The notes under the pieces are model-generated. The model was given only the letters and a program-made list of their open reading frames with translations. It had not been told where the DNA came from and ran no database searches. 64,000 nucleotides of DNA, from positions 62,001 through 126,000 of the forward strand of contig JAXGZS010000003.1 of assembly GCA_040776805.1 (NCBI GenBank), read 5' to 3'. The position numbers and the translations under genes were made by a program. The stretch's first letter is position 1, and every line of letters begins with the position of its first letter. Shown one piece after another: positions 16,171 to 24,268 of this stretch. Origin of the DNA: UBA7702 sp040776805. GTDB lineage: Bacteria; Bacillota; Dehalobacteriia; UBA7702.

Positions 16171-17064
16171 TTAAAGCGGAGGGAGGGCGTCGAGGAGGCG
16201 GATAGAGCGCATCTTTTTCAGAAGCGCCCTCCTGATCGCTTCGTCGTATCTTTGCCCCGCCGTCTGAAAATAAACGACAGCTTCCCCAAGTCCGGGAATA
16301 GCAAAAGCAGGAAGCGTGGCGGCGCTTTGGCCAAGCCCCATCATAAATCCTGCCGTCTTTTCTAAGCCTTCCTTTTCTGTTTCGGCTAAGAGCTTTTCCG
16401 TATCTTTTTGGTATTTGTCCTGAAAGGCATCAAGGGGATTACCGACATTATTTGCCTCGTTATTTCTTTGATTCGCCGCGATGACTGTTTTGTGAATGTT
16501 GCCGGAACCAGCCTTATCCCCGTCGCCCATTTTATACAAAGAATCAAGGTAATGAGAACCCTCGATAAACGAGTTTAGCGTTCCAGGCCCAGCGCCATGC
16601 AGAAGCGAATCTTTCATTAGCCCAATATTATCAACGAAACTTTTTGCCGTTCCGTAGTTTTCCACCTGCCGTTGATTATGCTGTTGCATAACACCATTTG
16701 GCGTCGTTTTTAACTTGGTGCTTTCCGGTTGTTTTGCCGTACCGTGGGTCATTGCATACCTGCCCTGGTTGCGCTGGGCTACGGCCTTTCTTTCGGCAAT
16801 CCTTCTTGCTAATACGGGACTAAGGGCAGAGAGGGGATTGTACTGGGAAGCTAAAATGCCTTTGGATGGTTTGATTGAGGAAAGGGTCGAGCCTTTGCCA
16901 CCACCAGCTTCTTTGATGCCCTGATTAACAATGTCCGTCACGGCTTTGGACGACGCCTTCTGTGTCGCAGTCTTGGCGTTGGCTTTTTTGGCAGCAGCTT
17001 CTTTGGCGTTCTTTTTTCGGATGATTTCGGCGACGTGCGCCGCTAAAATAGGGCTTCCAGGCAT
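16171..17064 (-). CDS. Large polyvalent virion protein, N-terminal part (frameshifted)
   Basis: 297 residues as read. Lys/Ala-rich helices come first, then a hydrophobic segment (MMGLGQSAATLPAFAIPGLGEAV) that may help membrane entry. The protein reads sensibly to GQRYDEAI. The continuation EGASEKDAL to IERFGGGEKIISQLLKG is in the other frame and leads straight into 10751-16129. One extra A near 16231-16235 (ATCAGG to ATCAAGG) would restore it. AAGGAAGTGAAAAT precedes the ATG. Confidence 0.65.
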   Translation of the reverse strand: MPGSPILAAHVAEIIRKKNAKEAAAKKANAKTATQKASSKAVTDIVNQGIKEAGGGKGSTLSSIKPSKGILASQYNPLSALSPVLARRIAERKAVAQRNQGRYAMTHGTAKQPESTKLKTTPNGVMQQHNQRQVENYGTAKSFVDNIGLMKDSLLHGAGPGTLNSFIEGSHYLDSLYKMGDGDKAGSGNIHKTVIAANQRNNEANNVGNPLDAFQDKYQKDTEKLLAETEKEGLEKTAGFMMGLGQSAATLPAFAIPGLGEAVVYFQTAGQRYDEAIRRALLKKMRSIRLLDALPPL

Positions 17065-17076
17065 ATTTTCACTTCC

Positions 17077-18381
17077 TTATAAAGATAGTTGCGCAAGGTA
17101 TCTATCAAGCTCTCTGTCAAGCGCGTTTTCCCCGGTCTGCCAATCTCTGTCAAGCGCGTTTTGGTTATTCTGATTTCCAACGTTATACATGTTGTAGGCA
17201 TTTTGCCAGTTTTGCAGCCAGGTATTATAATCAAAGCTGCGATTCGTATTGTACTGACCATAAGCGTTATTGCTCATATTGGTATACTGATTTAACAGCG
17301 CTTGTTTGTTCGCAATGTTGTTATTATACGACTGTTGCGCGTTGGCTTGCAGCGTCGGAATGACATCTGTTAATTGCTTTGCGTAAGATTGTTGGGCAGC
17401 TGAGGCCAACGCCTGGGCATAGGAATTGGCAATACCGCCGGTATTTCCAGCGGCCTGTGCGAGAGCCGAATTGGCTGCGGCCTGTCCGTTACGATTGTAA
17501 TAATTGGCATAAGATTGATATGCAGCGTCAGTTGCCGGGTCATAGGAAGCCGCGTCCCAACCTGTATCGTTGCTTAAAAAGTCGGTTAACGCTGCTGTTT
17601 GATCGGCGTAAGGATCGATAAAATCGCCGCCGGTATATTCATATTCAGTGGACAGTAGATCATTGGGTTTGTAGTCTGTTCCATCTGTAGAGGTATATCC
17701 GGCCTTTTTGCGAATTGCATTGGCCATATCATTGGCGTATTTTCTATCCGCATCACTCTTCGCGTTCATGTATTGCAGCTGCCAATACAAAATCTCATCT
17801 TGTGATTCTTGAGGTAGGCTTCTGTCGGCAAGAGAAAGATTTCCGTAGCCAAACGCTACGTAACCCATACCGTTCGACGTATCGCTGATATAGCCGCCGT
17901 ATTTCGCCCGTACAAGCTGCGCCTGGATGGCTGCCTCCTGCATGGCGGCGGTGTCTCCCCGCGCATTGGCGTCGGTCCATTGTTGCCTGTATTGCAGAAT
18001 TGAATTTTTCGCTTCATCTGACAGCTTTTGATCATATTCCGATAAACCGGAATAATCGACGGTAGATGCCTGTGGGGCGGGCTGGGACGCCTCTGTTTGT
18101 GTGGGCGTAGTGTCGGTATTACCCGTCCTTACGGTTCTTATTGGCTTCTTTGTCGCAGCTGCTTTTGTCGCTGAACCGCTTGAACTTAGCTGGTTATTTT
18201 GGTTTGCAAGATAATTCTCAAGATCATTGCCTGCTGCCGATGAAGAAGCACCAACGGTTGCTGCGTCGCCACTTGTGCCGTAAAGCTGATTGGCATAGGC
18301 GGCGGTCATATTGTTGTCGTCCAACTCTTTTTCTTTTTTAAGTTGTTTGTTTAGGTTGTAAGCGTCAGTTGTATTTGCCAT
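17077..18381 (-). CDS. Ala/Gln/Asn-rich internal virion protein
   Basis: 434 residues, helical and low in complexity. It has a flexible Ser/Ala/Thr start, a middle with repeated YxQxxxANA patterns, and an end rich in Asn and Gln repeats (NQNNQNALDRDWQTGENALDREL). Its location directly before the LPD38 giant, its size and its composition match ejection or internal core proteins of short-tailed phages. No enzyme motif is seen. AGGAGGACAAAA precedes the ATG. Confidence 0.65.
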   Translation of the reverse strand: MANTTDAYNLNKQLKKEKELDDNNMTAAYANQLYGTSGDAATVGASSSAAGNDLENYLANQNNQLSSSGSATKAAATKKPIRTVRTGNTDTTPTQTEASQPAPQASTVDYSGLSEYDQKLSDEAKNSILQYRQQWTDANARGDTAAMQEAAIQAQLVRAKYGGYISDTSNGMGYVAFGYGNLSLADRSLPQESQDEILYWQLQYMNAKSDADRKYANDMANAIRKKAGYTSTDGTDYKPNDLLSTEYEYTGGDFIDPYADQTAALTDFLSNDTGWDAASYDPATDAAYQSYANYYNRNGQAAANSALAQAAGNTGGIANSYAQALASAAQQSYAKQLTDVIPTLQANAQQSYNNNIANKQALLNQYTNMSNNAYGQYNTNRSFDYNTWLQNWQNAYNMYNVGNQNNQNALDRDWQTGENALDRELDRYLAQLSL

Positions 18382-18392
18382 TTTTGTCCTCC

Positions 18393-19658
18393 TTAGTTCA
18401 TGTATTCGGCATACATGCGCATGGCAGCTCCGCTGCCAGTGACCCCGCCGACAGGCGCATACATATAAAAATTAAAGTAATCATTGGCTGTTACGTTTAT
18501 AATGATTGGATCAAAATTAAAAGTCGTTTGATTGTTTAAGCTGATAAAAATCCTTGTGTAGTAGCTTGTGGCTGCTCCATTTTTGTAGAGCATGATATAA
18601 CCCACCTCACCGGCAGTATTGCTTGTCGATGGGGAAAGGTCAACGGTTCCCCAAATTTTGACATGGCCGCTGCTAATGCACCTAATCCCGCTGCTGTACG
18701 GTGTCAGAACAGATAACGGATCATTTTCTTCTAAAGTAGTGGTAGTAAATAACAATTTAGTAATTGTCTTGCCCGCAATAGTTTGGCCGGAAGCTCTCGA
18801 TATACCAATAAAACATTGGCTAACGAAAGATTTTCCGTTGATAACTAAACCGCCGTTTATATTGATTTCTTGACCATAAATATCAACGACTCCGAGAGCG
18901 GGGTTAACGCCAACATACGAGTTTACGATACCATTATTGCCGATGCCTTGTATTTGACCATCTTTCAGTTTATAGATCGTGGTTTGCGCGGGGTCTCCTT
19001 CGGCGGGTTGATGTGTACTTTCGACTTTAAACCCTCCACTATCCATTGTCAGCACATCATCACCTGATTCCGACTCTATGCTATTGAGTGTCAAGGTCCC
19101 CGCCGTAATGTTAGCCCCGTTAATCGTCGTAGAACCCGCTGTTGCCAAATCAGTAAATTTTACAAGGCCGTTCATCGAAATGGTTTGACTTGAAAACTCG
19201 GCTTCGCCACTCTTTAATTTAATTGTTGAAGAGGTCAAGCCATTGGTAACGTCGAGGGAAAAGCCTTGTACCGTTTGGGTTAGTGTAGACATATTTTGTC
19301 CCAACGTGGAAATATTGCCTTCCGCATTTAAAACGTCGCCTTGCAGGTCGAAAATATCACCAGTGTTTGCCTGTACCGTAGACGTCAAACCATTGACGTT
19401 TTGCTGTAGCGTGGATACGCCGCCTTCGGCATTGGTCATACGGGAGAGCAGCCCCGTTTCGTCGGCGTACAGTTCCGTATAAAGGCCCTTAATCTCAAGA
19501 AATTGTCCTCTTGCACCAGCGGTCATGTTTTTTTCATCAATGGTTTCCAATGCGAAGCGCAAGAACCGATGCAGATTGATGATATAATTTTCCAGCTCGT
19601 CAATGCGTTTTGTAACATCTTTCCCTGTGGTATCGGGGTAGCGGGGCAGATCAGACAA
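18393..19658 (-). CDS. Tail spike/fibre-like structural protein
   Basis: 421 residues. An N-terminal helix and coiled coil (KRIDELENYIINLHRFLRFAL) lead to heptad-like TLQQNVNGLTSTVQANTGDI repeats, a beta-rich stalk (TTINGANITAGTLTLNSI, typical of phage host-specificity proteins) and a globular tip. I take the TTG at 19658 as start because GGGAGGTG sits seven bases upstream; a GTG at 19715 lacks a site and lies inside the previous gene. It probably forms a fibre at the short tail. Confidence 0.7.
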   Translation of the reverse strand: MSDLPRYPDTTGKDVTKRIDELENYIINLHRFLRFALETIDEKNMTAGARGQFLEIKGLYTELYADETGLLSRMTNAEGGVSTLQQNVNGLTSTVQANTGDIFDLQGDVLNAEGNISTLGQNMSTLTQTVQGFSLDVTNGLTSSTIKLKSGEAEFSSQTISMNGLVKFTDLATAGSTTINGANITAGTLTLNSIESESGDDVLTMDSGGFKVESTHQPAEGDPAQTTIYKLKDGQIQGIGNNGIVNSYVGVNPALGVVDIYGQEININGGLVINGKSFVSQCFIGISRASGQTIAGKTITKLLFTTTTLEENDPLSVLTPYSSGIRCISSGHVKIWGTVDLSPSTSNTAGEVGYIMLYKNGAATSYYTRIFISLNNQTTFNFDPIIINVTANDYFNFYMYAPVGGVTGSGAAMRMYAEYMN

Positions 19659-21015
19659 TATTTTCACCTCCCGGTTCACTCTTATACCAAACGCCATAGA
19701 AATGCACCTGTCCACGACCTTCTATGCGAAAAGTATGTTTTTGTCCGCGGGTACTCTTAAAACTCACAGAATGTAAAAGGGCGTTGGGAAAATTCACGGT
19801 TTTTAATGTTTCAAATTTACTGTCATTGGCTGACATCAGAATCGACATTTCCGCACCATCTTCGCCACTGGCTTTTACGATAAGTTTTGATACCATCGTG
19901 TCGTTAAATACTTTTTCGGCGTAATCATTAAATTCAAAACTCCAGTCTATCGTTTCCGCACTGTCCGCATCATTGAATATGATGATTTTCCCATCGGCGC
20001 ACATGGCGTATAGTTGTCCTTTGTGCTGACAAAAGTCAACAACATTCAGGCTGTTCTCTTCCGTCCACAGATCAAGCAGGGTGTGATAGACGTAAAGCTT
20101 TTTGCTATCCTCTCCGTTATCGAGGCATAAATAATAGCGCAAGCCGTCTGTACCGGCGACCGCGCCCTTGTATGCTTCATTCAGCTTCCGGGAGCTGTCG
20201 CTTTCCAAACCGCCGCCGTAAACCAGAACACCGGTAGGGCAGACGTAATACAACTTGGAATTAACCTCCTGGATGGAGCCGTGGGCAAATGTGCCAAATT
20301 TTGAAATGGTGCTAAGGGTAAAATTGGAAGGGTAGGAGCCTTGAATCTCATGGTGGCAGCGTTCTTTTAAGGCGACAATGCGATTATCCCAAGAGGCGAT
20401 ACCGGTAAAATCACCGCTTGACGCCACCTGTTGATAAAAACTGCCGTTATCGTCAACATTCCCGTTGGCATCGTACCATTGTGTCCAGCCATAGCGACCG
20501 CTGGAATCGGCAGCGCCCATCGCCCAGCCATTTGACGAAGCGTAAATGTAATTTCCCTTTACGCCCCATATACGGTTATTATGGACGCAAATATAATCCA
20601 AAGCAGGGCAACTGCCTTCGGCAGGATAGACGCCGGTACCAATGTTGCCGTGAGTCCCATCGGCAATATTGTAGTATTTGCCGTCAGGAAAGATGAAAAT
20701 TTTGCCCCAAAACTCCACCATGGACTTTACACCATCGGATAATCCCGTTAATCCTGTGGCGACCCCATCGTAGTAAAGAGTGCCGTCCAATACCCAGGCC
20801 AACTTTGCGCCGGTGGAAATGATACCCTGGGGCGTACCGGTTAGTGTCGCACAAGTTGTGCGACCATTGCGTACAGACAATACGGGAAACAGATCAAAGA
20901 CCATGTTTTCACTGGATGACAATTCCCCCTCAGCGTTCACAGGAAGGCGATTTAGGCCCTTAAATTCCGATACATACCTACTGTATATGTTTGCTTTTTT
21001 ATCGGGTAAACTCAA
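19651..21015 (-). CDS. Phage stabilisation/tail-plug-type beta-propeller protein
   Basis: 454 residues, almost all beta. It has repeated blades with GxxxYYxDG, KIFIFPDGKYYNI, NRIWGVKGNYIYASS and KGQLYAMCADGKI patterns, similar to P22 gp10-like packaged-DNA stabilisation proteins that close the portal channel. It follows the two connector-sized genes, as in P22-like order. The TTG start at 21015 has GGAG almost touching it, so the exact start is uncertain. Confidence 0.7.
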   Translation of the reverse strand: MSLPDKKANIYSRYVSEFKGLNRLPVNAEGELSSSENMVFDLFPVLSVRNGRTTCATLTGTPQGIISTGAKLAWVLDGTLYYDGVATGLTGLSDGVKSMVEFWGKIFIFPDGKYYNIADGTHGNIGTGVYPAEGSCPALDYICVHNNRIWGVKGNYIYASSNGWAMGAADSSGRYGWTQWYDANGNVDDNGSFYQQVASSGDFTGIASWDNRIVALKERCHHEIQGSYPSNFTLSTISKFGTFAHGSIQEVNSKLYYVCPTGVLVYGGGLESDSSRKLNEAYKGAVAGTDGLRYYLCLDNGEDSKKLYVYHTLLDLWTEENSLNVVDFCQHKGQLYAMCADGKIIIFNDADSAETIDWSFEFNDYAEKVFNDTMVSKLIVKASGEDGAEMSILMSANDSKFETLKTVNFPNALLHSVSFKSTRGQKHTFRIEGRGQVHFYGVWYKSEPGGENIV

Positions 21016-21028
21016 CTCCTACGCCCCC

Positions 21029-21610
21029 TCACGTGATTTTATAGTTCGGGTCAAGCTGGTTTTTGGTTACGATTGCCAATGCTTCAGCCAAAAGGGAATT
21101 GTAATCCCCTTGATGATTTTGGTATGCTGTGGGGTCTGCCTCTTTTGATGCGATTTGGCCGAGAGCATAATACACATATAAATTATGATATGCCTCAGGA
21201 ATTGCGAGATCTGTGTCGGTTTCTGCGGTTTCAAGGGTGTGGGGAATACTATTTCTGCGATAAACAACGGTCATGCCCGTTGCTCCATCGTCGATATAAT
21301 CATCGGATAAAACGACACTTGCGCCGCTTGTATGCCAGCCATCCATGATATCGTTTGCAGACCGCTTTTTTGGTGTAATAACGCCGTCAACATATACTTT
21401 ATCGACTTTATCAACGACGGTGTAATCTGAAACGTCATAGCTGTATTGACCGACAGAGAGCGCAATGTTCGCGGAGACAAAAACGGGGAAGATGGATTCC
21501 ATGAATTGCGCGTCAACGTCATTGATGTATTCAAGCAGTTCATCATCACCAACATTGCCAACATCACGGCGCATCTTAATCTCGTCTATGATATTTTGTA
21601 CTGTTTTCAT
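21029..21610 (-). CDS. Head-tail adaptor protein
   Basis: 193 residues. It begins MKTVQNIIDEIKMRRD, a common start of phage adaptor proteins that dock under the portal. Then come a helical body, a beta hairpin (YSYDVSDYTVVDKVDKVYVDG) and a C-terminal helix with NLYVYYALGQIASKEADP. AAGGAGGCGCC precedes the ATG. Position between capsid and stabilisation protein supports the role. Confidence 0.7.
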   Translation of the reverse strand: MKTVQNIIDEIKMRRDVGNVGDDELLEYINDVDAQFMESIFPVFVSANIALSVGQYSYDVSDYTVVDKVDKVYVDGVITPKKRSANDIMDGWHTSGASVVLSDDYIDDGATGMTVVYRRNSIPHTLETAETDTDLAIPEAYHNLYVYYALGQIASKEADPTAYQNHQGDYNSLLAEALAIVTKNQLDPNYKIT

Positions 21611-21619
21611 GGCGCCTCC

Positions 21620-21973
21620 TTATATACCGATGGTTTCCGTGATTTCTTCCATGCCCGTGGTAATGGAACCCATAATCTGATTGCGTTGCTGGTAAAGCAT
21701 GGCCAATCTTGCCTGGGGGTAGTCACTTATTTCCGTCCCCGCTGTATAGGCTAAGCAAAAAGCCAATCCGTTGGCTTCTTTGGCGGTTACATCGAGATCG
21801 TCGTTTATTTTTGTAACTTCGGGTAATTGGTTGTCATTACCACGAAATAGGTTAAGCGTCGCGATATCAGGGTTCAGAAGAGAAGGAACCCTATCCAAAA
21901 ACGGATAGGCGGTTCCTTCTTCTGTTTTACCGAGAATCAGCAGCGCTTTTTCGTATATCTTCTGAACCTTCAT
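21620..21973 (-). CDS. Small head-completion protein
   Basis: 117 residues, helical, located between capsid and adaptor genes. CAGGAGGCAGC precedes the ATG. The sequence (VQKIYEKALLILGKTEE, then ANGLAFCLAYTAGTEISDYPQARLAML in pieces) resembles small clostridial phage head-tail joining proteins, but I cannot name the family with certainty. Confidence 0.6.
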   Translation of the reverse strand: MKVQKIYEKALLILGKTEEGTAYPFLDRVPSLLNPDIATLNLFRGNDNQLPEVTKINDDLDVTAKEANGLAFCLAYTAGTEISDYPQARLAMLYQQRNQIMGSITTGMEEITETIGI

Positions 21974-21992
21974 GCTGCCTCCTGTTTATTGA

Positions 21993-23129
21993 TTAGCCGC
22001 GGGTTAGAGCGGTCGCGACGGGAACGGTAGAGGTCGTAACGATGGAGTCAAGGCAAGCTGTCTTAGAGGTGTACGCCTTTACTACGGTGACACCGTTTGC
22101 CGCAGACCAGTCTGCCGTACTGATCGGGGTGGGAGTCGTAGAATCATAAGTTTCCACAGTCGGGGAGGTTCTGGGGTCAGAACCGTCAAGAGTGTATTTA
22201 ATCACGCCGCCCGTGGTACTCGTGGCAAGCGCAATGGTATTGGTGGAACCGGCAGTATAGGTAATTGTCGGAGCGGCGCAAAGCGTACCGGCACTGTATG
22301 CAGCGGCAATGAGAGGAACCTTCGCGTCAAGCACAAAAGCGTCGTAGCGAATACGGCCTTCAATGAGGTTGCCGTTGATACCGGGCGGATTTTCGTGAAT
22401 CGTGAAGTCTTTGAGTTTTTCCACGGCGACAGTGGCGTCTTTATGAGCCATCAGCATCACGCAGTCATCGGGCATAATGGATTCGGGGGCCTCGATAATC
22501 TGCACGCCGCCGACTTCCCCGACAATACCTTTGATGATCATTTCCTGCGAAGGCTGCCCGTACTGTAAGAACTTACCGCCAGAACGGAGGAACATGGCGA
22601 TAACACTCGGGGTCACGAAACAAACGCGACCTGTTTTCGGCGCAAGGCCATTGGTGGCAGCAGCGTTCATGGCAAGAAATACATCATACACGTCGGCGGA
22701 GCCGCCTGCAATCGTGGCAAGGTCGGTGTCTACCGCGACATATTCGGGTTTGGCGGCCATTTTACCGAGTCGATATTCCTCGATTTCGGGAGTGATAATT
22801 TCGTCAGTTTGGCGGAGCAAACAAGCGGATGCCTGTTTTTGGATTTTTTGATCTTGCACGTCGCCCTTGTCAATAATACCCGTAAAACTACGGTCTTTCG
22901 ATAAGGTAACGACCTGTTGAGTGTCGCCAATGTCGAGGGGGGTACCGTAACGGGAAGTGCCGCTCTTAGTATAATTACCCATCGGCATAGTATTGACGGA
23001 GCTGATGTAGACGGTGTCGGAACCATCAAACTTGTAGTTATAGTTGACGGCCGCAGATGTTACGGCGGTCATTTTAAATCTTTCGACAATTCTTTTGTCA
23101 AATTCTGTTGCTAAATTGATTTGGGGCAT
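21993..23129 (-). CDS. Major capsid protein with C-terminal Ig-like domain
   Basis: 378 residues. Residues 1-~285 match an N4-gp56/P22-type coat protein (FDKRIVERFKMTAVTSAAV, DTVYISSVNTMPMGNY, RSFTGIIDKGD, GQPSQEMIIKGIVGEVGGV). Residues ~290-378 are a chitobiase-like beta domain (GGVIKYTLDGSDPRTSP) of the kind displayed on capsid surfaces. It lies directly after the scaffold gene in transcription order. The capsid role is strong; the exact coat family is less so. Confidence 0.85.
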   Translation of the reverse strand: MPQINLATEFDKRIVERFKMTAVTSAAVNYNYKFDGSDTVYISSVNTMPMGNYTKSGTSRYGTPLDIGDTQQVVTLSKDRSFTGIIDKGDVQDQKIQKQASACLLRQTDEIITPEIEEYRLGKMAAKPEYVAVDTDLATIAGGSADVYDVFLAMNAAATNGLAPKTGRVCFVTPSVIAMFLRSGGKFLQYGQPSQEMIIKGIVGEVGGVQIIEAPESIMPDDCVMLMAHKDATVAVEKLKDFTIHENPPGINGNLIEGRIRYDAFVLDAKVPLIAAAYSAGTLCAAPTITYTAGSTNTIALATSTTGGVIKYTLDGSDPRTSPTVETYDSTTPTPISTADWSAANGVTVVKAYTSKTACLDSIVTTSTVPVATALTRG

Positions 23130-23149
23130 TTATTTGTCCTTCTTTCTGG

Positions 23150-24160
23150 TTAATATTTATCCCACCCCGAATAGATACTGTCGCGCCCAGCTCCTCCGCC
23201 TGTACCTTTTTTGCGGGTGGGTGCCTTTTCTTTGTTTTCGGCGTTTTTAAGGAGCTTGGCCTTTTCTTTTTTAAGCGTGTCAATTTCTTTTTTGTAATCC
23301 GAAATTTGCTTTTGCACGCTGCTAAACTGTTGGGCAATGTCTTTGTTTTCGTGTAGTAACCATGCGGTGGATAAATCTGTACCGCTGCGCCATTCGTCAA
23401 CAACTTCTTTCGGAAGAGGCTTTCCGGCAGCAATGGCCGCATGTTCTTTCGGCCTAAATTTGGCAAAGGCATCGATTTGCTCTTTTTGGTAATCTGTCAG
23501 CTTAGCATCTTGCGGTCGCTGCATTTTGTTGAGTGCGCTGGTTTGCTTTGCCTCTTTGATTTTCGATTCCCAAAGCGCTGTGGCAACTGACTCGTCAGTT
23601 CCTTGGTCAACGAGGGCCGCTACTTCCGCCTTTTTCAGCTCGTCCATGTTGGCAATATCATCAATGATCTTTTGCGGTTCTTGACCACGAAAAAGCGACA
23701 TGATTTCAACGGTGTCCTTGAGCTTTTCAAAAGGTTTTAGGGCATCATATTTTTCCTGCAAGCGTCCGGCGTTCATGCCGATTTGCGCATACTTCCGCGC
23801 CTCCTCTTCGGGAAGTTCATAGGCTTGCCCCATGTAGTTCACGCGCAGGGTATTTGGCTTCGTTTCCTCTTGAGTGGGCGGATTATCCGGCTGTTCCTCT
23901 TCGGGTTTTTCCGGTGCTTCCGGCTCCGGTTCTTCTTCGGTTGGCGCTTCCAGCTCGGTTTCTTCCTCGACAGGTTGTTCTTCCTCGCCCTCATCAGGGT
24001 CTAAGCCCCATTCCAGGTCAATTTCCTTCTCAAAATCAGCGTTGCTATGGTTGGCTTCCGCTGTGGTTTCGGGAGTCGTTGTAACATTGGCAGCGCTTTG
24101 GTTGGCGCTTTCCGTAGTGGTCGCGGCACTTTGGTTGGCGCCGGTTTCGTTCATAGACAT
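23150..24160 (-). CDS. Capsid scaffolding protein
   Basis: 336 residues from ATG 24160, which has GGAGG five bases upstream. A disordered Ala/Thr/Ser start is followed by a strongly acidic Pro/Glu stretch, a helical middle (EARKYAQIGMNAGRLQEKYDAL) and a long coiled coil (FSSVQKQISDYKKEIDTLKKEK) with a basic tail. This is the usual make-up of phage scaffolds, whose basic C terminus binds coat protein. It lies between portal and capsid. Confidence 0.8.
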   Translation of the reverse strand: MSMNETGANQSAATTTESANQSAANVTTTPETTAEANHSNADFEKEIDLEWGLDPDEGEEEQPVEEETELEAPTEEEPEPEAPEKPEEEQPDNPPTQEETKPNTLRVNYMGQAYELPEEEARKYAQIGMNAGRLQEKYDALKPFEKLKDTVEIMSLFRGQEPQKIIDDIANMDELKKAEVAALVDQGTDESVATALWESKIKEAKQTSALNKMQRPQDAKLTDYQKEQIDAFAKFRPKEHAAIAAGKPLPKEVVDEWRSGTDLSTAWLLHENKDIAQQFSSVQKQISDYKKEIDTLKKEKAKLLKNAENKEKAPTRKKGTGGGAGRDSIYSGWDKY

Positions 24161-24191
24161 AGGAACCTCCAAAATTTAAAAATTAAAATAA

Positions 24192-24223
24192 AACGACTGC
24201 TTCATGGTTGCGAAGCAGTCGTT
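24192..24223 (-). terminator. Terminator/attenuator between portal and scaffold
   Basis: A perfect 12-bp stem (AACGACTGCTTC, 8-base loop) followed leftward by TTATTTTAA. It sits between the portal and scaffold genes and could partly stop transcription or protect the downstream capsid message. That would help set a low portal to high scaffold/coat ratio. Confidence 0.7.
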
Positions 24224-24268
24224 AAAACTGGTCTTGCTATTTAGTTAGTTAGTACGCTAACAGTATAA

